A stretch of 11,930 nucleotides of DNA from Clostridiales bacterium (GTDB lineage: Bacteria; Bacillota; Clostridia; Saccharofermentanales; UBA5734): positions 6,709 to 18,638 of the forward strand of contig DOFA01000277.1 in assembly GCA_003532195.1 (NCBI GenBank). The letters run 5' to 3'. Below are positions 7,666 through 11,930 of the stretch, in pieces. Each line of letters begins with the position of its first letter. Positions within the stretch are counted from its first letter, which is position 1. The notes under the pieces were generated by a model that had not been told where the DNA came from, did no database searches, and saw only the letters and a list, made by a program, of their open reading frames with translations. Made by a program: the position numbers and the translations under genes.

Positions 7666-9090
7666 CTATATTTTCTGATTATGCAGGAATTGCTCACCGA
7701 GCCAGGAATTGCGGACAAACTCATTGCCTTCGCGGATCAGGATCTCGTAAAGCCGCCGGCGCAGTTCAGCCAGGATCGCCTCCTGCTCCCCGTCGCCGAT
7801 CAGGTTGCGCAACTCATCGGGATCGGCTGCCAAATCGTAGAGTTCATCGATATCTGTGGCGTTCCAGATATATTTCCAGCGCCGGGTCCGGATCATCCGC
7901 TGGGTATACAGACCCAGCTGCTGGCCGTTATAGGTCGAAACGATTTCCTGGCGCCAGTCGTCCGGCCGCTCGCCCTGAAGAAGCGGCATCAGGGACCGGC
8001 CATGGAAAAATTCCCTGGGCTGCCGGCCTATAGCCTCCAGGATCGTCGGCGGCAAGTCCAGGATGTTGCTGACAAAATCATCGATTGCCGTCTGCGGCGC
8101 AATCACGCCGGGCCAGCGCAGGATCAGGGGGACATGCACCACGTCGTCGTACAGGACGTAGTGTTTGTCCATCATACGATGGCCGCCGCACATGTCGCCG
8201 TGGTCGGCTGTATAAATGACCAGCGTCCCCCTGGTCTGGCCAAGTTGGTCCAGACGGTCCAGGATCCTGCCAATGGCGTCGTCGGTCTGGCTGATCAGTC
8301 CGTAATAAAAAGCAGCGGTTTTAGACCAGTCGGCCCAGGTGTAGTTCTGGACCCCCCAGGTATAGAGCTGCTGCTTTTGAATGTAGGGCTTATTTATGAA
8401 ATCTTCCCCAAAACTGCGCCAGGCCGGTATCGAATCGGCCGAATAAAGGCCGGCGAATTCCTCGACCGGGGTGCAGGGCAGGTGCGGGGCGGTAAAGTCG
8501 ATCCGCAGGTGCCAGGGCTGGGTTCCGCGGGCAAATTCGTCCAGGATGTCCGTCGCTTGCTTCGCCATCCAGTGGGTCAGGGAATCCTCCGTCCGGACCG
8601 GATCAATTTCACCGAACCAGCCATTTTTCAGCCAGTCCGGCTTGCCGAACCAAACGTCGGGATATTTTTCCGCCCGGTATCGGTGATAGTCCTCTTCCGG
8701 AATATAGCGGCCGTACCCATACCGGGTAGGATCATGAACCGGGTGGACATGCCATTTCCCGATGTAGGCGCTTTGATAGCCGCAGTCGGCCAGATCGCGC
8801 GGCCAGGCGTACTCCTCCGGTTCCAGGGCTCCCACCGGCATGCCGGTCCCATAATTCCAGAGGCCGCCGAAAGCCTCCGGCCGCCGGCCGTTCAGCAGAG
8901 CCTGTCTGGCTGGGGTGCACAGGGGGATCGGCGTATAGGCGTTTGAAAACCAGGCTCCCTGTTCAGCCAGCCGGTCAAGGCAGGGGGTGCGGACAGGATA
9001 TTGACGACTGCGGCCCAGACAGTCATACCGCTGCTGGTCGCAAACAATCAGCAGGATATTCGGCAGAACATCCGGCGGACGGGCGTTCAT
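7666..9090 (-). CDS. Type I (formylglycine-dependent) sulfatase, S1 family
   Basis: A 474-residue sulfatase with a complete active-site set. NILLIVCDQQRYD carries Asp18. L-Cys58-T-P-A-Arg62 is the C-x-P-x-R signature whose Cys is oxidised to formylglycine. Also present are GKWH (Lys112, His114), APH (His203), TADHGD (Asp296, His297) and a Lys at 309. It should remove sulfate esters, probably from a sugar given its neighbours; the position and sugar cannot be read from the sequence. It needs a maturase (anSME or FGE) encoded elsewhere. No signal peptide or lipobox is visible, so it is likely cytoplasmic, whereas many polysaccharide sulfatases are exported. A TAA immediately precedes ATG 9090 in frame, so this is the earliest start. 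No good Shine-Dalgarno lies at normal distance (nearest is GAGG at 9110-9113), which suggests coupling to the upstream isomerase, whose stop is 21 bp away. Confidence 0.92.
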   Translation of the reverse strand: MNARPPDVLPNILLIVCDQQRYDCLGRSRQYPVRTPCLDRLAEQGAWFSNAYTPIPLCTPARQALLNGRRPEAFGGLWNYGTGMPVGALEPEEYAWPRDLADCGYQSAYIGKWHVHPVHDPTRYGYGRYIPEEDYHRYRAEKYPDVWFGKPDWLKNGWFGEIDPVRTEDSLTHWMAKQATDILDEFARGTQPWHLRIDFTAPHLPCTPVEEFAGLYSADSIPAWRSFGEDFINKPYIQKQQLYTWGVQNYTWADWSKTAAFYYGLISQTDDAIGRILDRLDQLGQTRGTLVIYTADHGDMCGGHRMMDKHYVLYDDVVHVPLILRWPGVIAPQTAIDDFVSNILDLPPTILEAIGRQPREFFHGRSLMPLLQGERPDDWRQEIVSTYNGQQLGLYTQRMIRTRRWKYIWNATDIDELYDLAADPDELRNLIGDGEQEAILAELRRRLYEILIREGNEFVRNSWLGEQFLHNQKI

Positions 9091-9111
9091 TTAGCAAACA
9101 TCGGCCGGGCC

Positions 9112-10086
9112 TCAGAGGGCAGAGTTGATCGAATGCTGGCGGACGATCTTGAGGATGTCCGCGGTTTCGTTTTTGGCTTGCATCCTGGCGATTTCGCTAT
9201 GGGGCAGTTTCTCGACGATATCCGCAAACATGTAGACGCGGTCCACGCTTTCCTGCAGCGCTTTAAAGCCATCGCCGCGGGCCGGCCAGATATCGAGCGA
9301 CATCCAGCCGTCATAATTCATATTTTTCAGCACATAGAACATTTCCAGGGTTTCCCAGAAATGGATCGATCCGAAGATCAGGTCGTCGTCCCAGCTGCGG
9401 TAGTTGTCATTCAGGTGGACATGGAACAGGCGGTTGTATTTGCCGGTGATGGCGACCGCTTCGGCCGGGTTCTCGCCGGCAAACAGAGAATGGCCGATAT
9501 CGACGACGACCCCCAGGTTGTCATATTTCAATTTCTCGCAGATAAACAAGGCCTTGCCATAATTCGAAACATATTGATGCGTCCGCGGCTCCTTCATTTT
9601 ATATTCGAGAGAAAGCCGCACGTCGCTGCGGTATTCGGCCAGCTCGCTCAGGGCGTCCATCAGCAGGTCCCACCGGCGGGCGTAATCATCTTCGAAGGGA
9701 TAGTCGTAACCGTCGTTGGCCAGCCAGAGCAAGACATCCGAACCGGGAAATTCCGCAGCCAGATCCATGCTTTGCTTGAACAGGTCGATCTGGTGGCGGC
9801 GGATGCCGGAATCGCGGTTCATCAGGCTGCCATCGCCCCATTCCGGGCTCATGTAGGTATCCGGGCAAACGGTGCCCACCTGCCAGCCGTACGCGGCATA
9901 TCTGGCGCGAACATAATCCAGGCTTTCGTATTCGAGCGGGCACATCAGGCCGGTGCCGTTCAAACCCTTGATCTCGTGCAGGCGTTCAAAAGTCTCCAGC
10001 AGACCGATCCCTTTGCGATACCCGGTCTGGTTAAAGCGGTCCGAGCAACTGGAAAACGGGGCCCCATTCGATTCTAGTTTGATCAT
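9112..10086 (-). CDS. Sugar isomerase, xylose-isomerase-like TIM barrel; candidate L-rhamnose isomerase of the P. stutzeri (RhaI) type
   Basis: A 324-residue TIM-barrel protein. Its metal-site residues fall in the order and spacing recalled for P. stutzeri L-rhamnose isomerase (E219, K221, D254, H257, H281, D289, D291, D327): here E161, K163 (EYKMKEPR), D196 and H199 (VVDIGHS), H224 (VHLND), D233 and D235 (WDDDL, followed by a similar FGSI) and D265 (LDIWP). E-to-D (35) and D-to-H (3) spacings are identical; later ones shift by one or a few residues. It would convert L-rhamnose to L-rhamnulose for RhaB. It is clearly shorter than the ~430-residue characterised enzymes, so another aldose/ketose specificity is possible; a D-tagatose 3-epimerase is less likely because that family uses Glu where D265 stands. 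ATG 10086 has AAGGAG at 10094-10099, 7 nt upstream. First gene of the minus operon. Confidence 0.72.
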   Translation of the reverse strand: MIKLESNGAPFSSCSDRFNQTGYRKGIGLLETFERLHEIKGLNGTGLMCPLEYESLDYVRARYAAYGWQVGTVCPDTYMSPEWGDGSLMNRDSGIRRHQIDLFKQSMDLAAEFPGSDVLLWLANDGYDYPFEDDYARRWDLLMDALSELAEYRSDVRLSLEYKMKEPRTHQYVSNYGKALFICEKLKYDNLGVVVDIGHSLFAGENPAEAVAITGKYNRLFHVHLNDNYRSWDDDLIFGSIHFWETLEMFYVLKNMNYDGWMSLDIWPARGDGFKALQESVDRVYMFADIVEKLPHSEIARMQAKNETADILKIVRQHSINSAL

Positions 10087-10284
10087 AGTCTTTCTCCTTC
10101 AATTTCCATTATTTTGTGCATCATTGCTGCCGGTACCCTGTCTGTTTGCCGAAATGACAGGAGCGGGCTGGACTGTCTATTGTCAAATTAATGATCACGT
10201 TATGGTATGTTTCTATATCATTCTTTTTAATATTCTTGTTTATTTACTGTTAATTATTTTATTCTTTATATATGTTATGAATCA

Positions 10285-10313
10285 ATTATATTTGAAAGCC
10301 GGCTGCTTGTCAA
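10285..10313 (-). promoter_or_regulatory. Sigma70-type promoter of the isomerase-sulfatase-rhamnosidase operon
   Basis: On the minus strand, TTGACA (10313-10308) is followed after exactly 17 nt by TATAAT (10290-10285): a full consensus match. Transcription should begin near 10278, giving a leader of about 190 nt before ATG 10086. The spacer contains the 8-bp palindrome AGCCGGCT (10297-10304), and the -35 sits in an inverted repeat. A promoter this strong would normally need repression, which fits an inducible sugar operon. Confidence 0.85.
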
Positions 10314-10323
10314 GAAAACAAGC
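10305..10323. repeat. Inverted repeat over the minus-strand -35 (operator candidate)
   Basis: GCTTGT (10305-10310) and ACAAGC (10318-10323) form a perfect 6-bp inverted repeat with a 7-bp spacer. The shorter palindrome CTTG-T-CAAG (10306-10314) lies inside it. Both overlap the -35 hexamer, and AGCCGGCT (10297-10304) is immediately beside them. The position suits a repressor-binding site; the regulator is not in the window. Confidence 0.4.
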
Positions 10324-10408
10324 CTGCGGAGGCATGCCGTGTGAGTAATTTGCTTTGCAAGCGAGCAGATACAATAAATCAGACACAATGGCCGTTTAAT
10401 TCGATAAA

Positions 10409-10429
10409 AAATGAATTTAGTCTTCATTT
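10409..10429. repeat. AT-rich inverted repeat
   Basis: AAATGAA (10409-10415) and TTCATTT (10423-10429) are a perfect 7-bp inverted repeat separated by 7 bp. It lies 38 bp upstream of the plus -35, where an upstream regulator could bind. In AT-rich DNA such a match may be chance. Confidence 0.3.
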
Positions 10430-10442
10430 ATTCGCTTAATTT

Positions 10443-10462
10443 TTAGATTAAATTAGATTATA
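10443..10462 (+). repeat. Tandem 10-bp repeat just upstream of the plus-strand -35
   Basis: TTAGATTAAA (10443-10452) is followed directly by TTAGATTATA (10453-10462); TTAGATTA is exact in both. The period of one helical turn and the position 4 bp before the -35 hexamer would fit an activator site or an AT-rich UP element. Confidence 0.45.
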
Positions 10463-10466
10463 AATA

Positions 10467-10495
10467 TTGACGTTTATAGAGAGATATTATATAAT
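10467..10495 (+). promoter_or_regulatory. Sigma70-type promoter of the aminotransferase gene
   Basis: TTGACG (10467-10472), 17 nt, TATAAT (10490-10495): one mismatch from consensus. The predicted transcription start is near 10502, downstream of the first possible ATG (10498), which therefore cannot be the start on this transcript. Confidence 0.85.
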
Positions 10496-10517
10496 CAATG
10501 ATGAAAGAGAGAATAAC

Positions 10518-10523
10518 AGGAGG
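10518..10523 (+). promoter_or_regulatory. Shine-Dalgarno AGGAGG fixing the aminotransferase start at 10531
   Basis: A full AGGAGG lies 7 nt before ATG 10531 and downstream of the in-frame ATGs at 10498 and 10501, so it selects 10531. Confidence 0.9.
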
Positions 10524-10530
10524 AAGCGAT

Positions 10531-11865
10531 ATGGATTCGTTATTGGAGAAAATTGACCACATGAGCGCCGAGGAGATAGCAGACGATGCCCGGCACCTGA
10601 TGGTGGGCGGCGGCACCCCCGGACCGACCCTGGTCAGCGGCAAGGGGATCCGGGTGACCGATATCAGCGGCAAGACTTATATCGATTGCACCTCGCAAAG
10701 CTGGGCCCTGTATCTGGGCTACGCCAACGAGGAGATCCGCGAAACCGTCCACGAGCACATGAAGAACTTCTCGCATATTCACCAGGGATTCCATACGCGG
10801 CAACGCTACGCTCTGGCCGGCAAGCTGGCCGACATCGCGCCGAAGAACCTGAACCGGGTATCCTTCACGGTCGGCGGCGGGCCGGCGATCGAGGCGTCGA
10901 TGAAGATCGCCATGAAGAACCGGCCGACGGCCAAGAACTTCATCACCTTGTGGGACGGCTATCACGGCAGCGGGCTGACCGCGGCCGGCGGATCCTGGAC
11001 GCCGACGCTGGCGCCAGGCAGCTATACGGGCCAGGTGAACTTCCTGCCCAATCTCAACGACCATTTCATCCGGGTGCCGAATTTCAACTGCTACCGCTGC
11101 TATTTCGGGCAGAAGTGCGAGAGCTGCAACCTGATGTGCGCCGAAATGATGCGACTGACGATGCAGAAGGGCGTCAACGGCCCGGTGGCCGGCGTGATTC
11201 TCGAGCCGATCCAGGCCAGCGGCGGCCAACTGCCGGCGCCGCGCAAGTACCTGCAGCGGGTGCGGGAAATCTGCGACGAATTCGGCGCCCTGCTGATCTA
11301 TGACGAAATCCAGACCTACTGCCGGATCGGCGAATTTTTCGCAGCCACCCATTACGACGTCGAACCGGACGTCATCGTCCTGGGCAAGGCCCTGGGCGGC
11401 GGCTTCCCGATCGCCGCGATCATCATCCGCGACGGGCTGAAGGGCTTTGAGATGAACGGTGAAGAGCTGCACACCTTCGCCAACAATTCCGTGTCCCAGG
11501 TGGCGGCGCTCAAGCAGATCGAAATCATCGAGCGCGACAACCTGCTGGAGAACACGCGCGTGGTCGGCGGACGCATTGCCGCCAGCATACGCGCCCTGCA
11601 GGGCAAATACCCGCAGATCGGCGATGTGCGCCAGGTCGGCCTGCATATCGGCGTCGAGCTGATCGAGCCGGACAGCGGCGCGCCCCTGAACGCCGAACAG
11701 TCCAAGAAATTCCGTTCGATCGCGATGAGCCGGGGCATGATCGTCGGCTCGGGCGGCTATATGAAGAACCTGATTAAAGTCAAGCCGCCGCTGATCACCA
11801 CCCCAGAAGAGGCTGACGAGATCACCGCCATCTTCGCCGATACCCTCGCCGAGTTGTTTGGTTAA
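10531..11865 (+). CDS. Class III PLP-dependent aminotransferase
   Basis: A 444-residue aminotransferase of fold type I. Visible features: GKTYIDCTSQSWALYLGYAN in the N-terminal part; WDGYHG (141-146), which stacks on the PLP ring; LEPIQASGG (224-232); LLIYDEIQT (255-262) with Asp258 contacting the pyridine nitrogen; and VLGKALGGGFPIAA with the Schiff-base Lys286. A Cys cluster CYRCYFGQKCESCNLMC (187-203) resembles the CYRCPFG-type insert seen in some class III enzymes. Two motifs differ from the common form: DEIQTYCRIG instead of DE-Q-T-G-x-G-R-T-G, and VGGGPAIEA instead of SGSEAN-type. The amino donor and acceptor cannot be told from sequence. The upstream ATGs at 10498 and 10501 are rejected on promoter and Shine-Dalgarno grounds. 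Lysine codons are mostly AAG here, more so than in the rhamnose genes. The next gene begins 45 bp later, probably co-transcribed. Confidence 0.88.
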   Translation: MDSLLEKIDHMSAEEIADDARHLMVGGGTPGPTLVSGKGIRVTDISGKTYIDCTSQSWALYLGYANEEIRETVHEHMKNFSHIHQGFHTRQRYALAGKLADIAPKNLNRVSFTVGGGPAIEASMKIAMKNRPTAKNFITLWDGYHGSGLTAAGGSWTPTLAPGSYTGQVNFLPNLNDHFIRVPNFNCYRCYFGQKCESCNLMCAEMMRLTMQKGVNGPVAGVILEPIQASGGQLPAPRKYLQRVREICDEFGALLIYDEIQTYCRIGEFFAATHYDVEPDVIVLGKALGGGFPIAAIIIRDGLKGFEMNGEELHTFANNSVSQVAALKQIEIIERDNLLENTRVVGGRIAASIRALQGKYPQIGDVRQVGLHIGVELIEPDSGAPLNAEQSKKFRSIAMSRGMIVGSGGYMKNLIKVKPPLITTPEEADEITAIFADTLAELFG

Positions 11866-11910
11866 AGCAACCGGAATAGGATTTCCATCCAGGAGAAGGG
11901 GGCCGGTTCA

Positions 11911-11930
11911 ATGGCTTACAACATATCCCT
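11911..11930 (+). CDS. Start of the next gene (first six codons only)
   Basis: ATG 11911 begins Met-Ala-Tyr-Asn-Ile-Ser and runs off the window. A purine-rich AGGAGAAGGGGG (11891-11902) lies just upstream and gives a plausible ribosome-binding site. There is no terminator between it and the aminotransferase, so it probably belongs to the same operon. Function cannot be judged. Confidence 0.6.

Larger units (their letters stand above)
10087..10530. other. AT-rich divergent regulatory region (444 bp)
   Basis: The only long non-coding gap. It holds a minus-strand consensus promoter (10285-10313) with a ~190-nt leader, a plus-strand promoter (10467-10495) with a ~28-nt leader, and between them 153 bp with several short palindromes and a tandem 10-bp repeat. 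The centre (10296-10340) is a GC-richer island in otherwise very AT-rich sequence. No regulator gene, RNA gene or convincing protein-coding frame is seen in it. Confidence 0.85.

Noticed and set aside
7618..8946. 442-residue plus-strand open frame opposite the sulfatase
   Set aside because: It lies antisense to a gene with a complete sulfatase active site. Its predicted protein shows no recognisable family, and long antisense frames are expected in GC-biased genes.
9001..10077. 358-residue plus-strand open frame opposite the isomerase
   Set aside because: Antisense shadow of a gene with conserved metal ligands; no family motif of its own.
10181..10186. A second minus-strand TTGACA as an additional promoter
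   Set aside because: No -10-like hexamer lies at 16-18 nt; the sequence there is GC-rich.
10202..10348. Small hydrophobic plus-strand ORF (a membrane-peptide-like run of Phe, Leu, Ile and Tyr)
   Set aside because: No Shine-Dalgarno site, it runs through the minus-strand promoter, and T-rich DNA gives such residues automatically.
10352..10369. cre-like (CcpA) or LacI-type site around GCTTTGCAAGCGAGCA
   Set aside because: One half fits (TGCAAGCG) and GCTT-TGC-AAGC is palindromic, but the full cre consensus has about three mismatches. Too weak to call.
10498..10530. Upstream ATGs 10498 and 10501 as the aminotransferase start
   Set aside because: They lie just before the predicted transcription start (~10502), and the AGGAGG at 10518-10523 is downstream of them.
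10540..11646. 368-residue minus-strand open frame opposite the aminotransferase
   Set aside because: Antisense shadow; the plus strand has the promoter, the Shine-Dalgarno site and the PLP motifs.
1..11930. CRISPR arrays, tRNA or rRNA genes, insertion sequences, phage or toxin-antitoxin genes
   Set aside because: Nothing resembling them was seen on either strand. The coding content is metabolic.

Overview
The window reads as part of a bacterial carbohydrate-use locus centred on L-rhamnose. Coding DNA is fairly GC-rich, the main non-coding gap is strongly AT-rich, Shine-Dalgarno sites are mostly strong (AGGAGG/GGAG types), and two sigma70-type promoters are almost exact consensus. This would suit an anaerobic, Bacillota-like gut or sediment bacterium, but other polysaccharide-degrading phyla (Spirochaetota, Verrucomicrobiota and relatives) cannot be excluded. 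There is no rRNA, tRNA, CRISPR array or insertion sequence, so the taxonomic call is weak.

Layout. Positions 1-5270 are a plus-strand operon entered in mid-gene: the C-terminal 637 residues of a large glycosidase resembling GH106 alpha-L-rhamnosidases, then L-rhamnose mutarotase (rhaM), rhamnulokinase (rhaB), and two overlapping genes for TIM-barrel amidohydrolase-like proteins. The first amidohydrolase keeps its metal ligands; the second has lost most of them. Positions 10086-5254 are a minus-strand operon: a short sugar isomerase whose metal-ligand pattern matches the Pseudomonas stutzeri-type L-rhamnose isomerase, a type I sulfatase, and a GH78-type alpha-L-rhamnosidase, with 21-bp gaps between genes. 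The two operons converge and overlap tail to tail by 17 bp. Positions 10087-10530 are an AT-rich divergent promoter region. On its right, transcribed plus, is a class III PLP-dependent aminotransferase (start corrected to 10531), followed by the first codons of another gene at 11911.

How it fits together (inference). Rhamnose-containing oligosaccharides, possibly sulfated, appear to be handled in the cytoplasm: the minus-operon proteins have no signal peptides. The sulfatase and the rhamnosidases would release L-rhamnose, RhaM would interconvert its anomers, the isomerase would make L-rhamnulose, and RhaB would phosphorylate it. No rhamnulose-1-phosphate aldolase, transporter or regulator is visible; these would have to lie outside. 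The amidohydrolase pair has no obvious step in this pathway and is the most puzzling part. The aminotransferase may belong to a separate, divergently transcribed unit.
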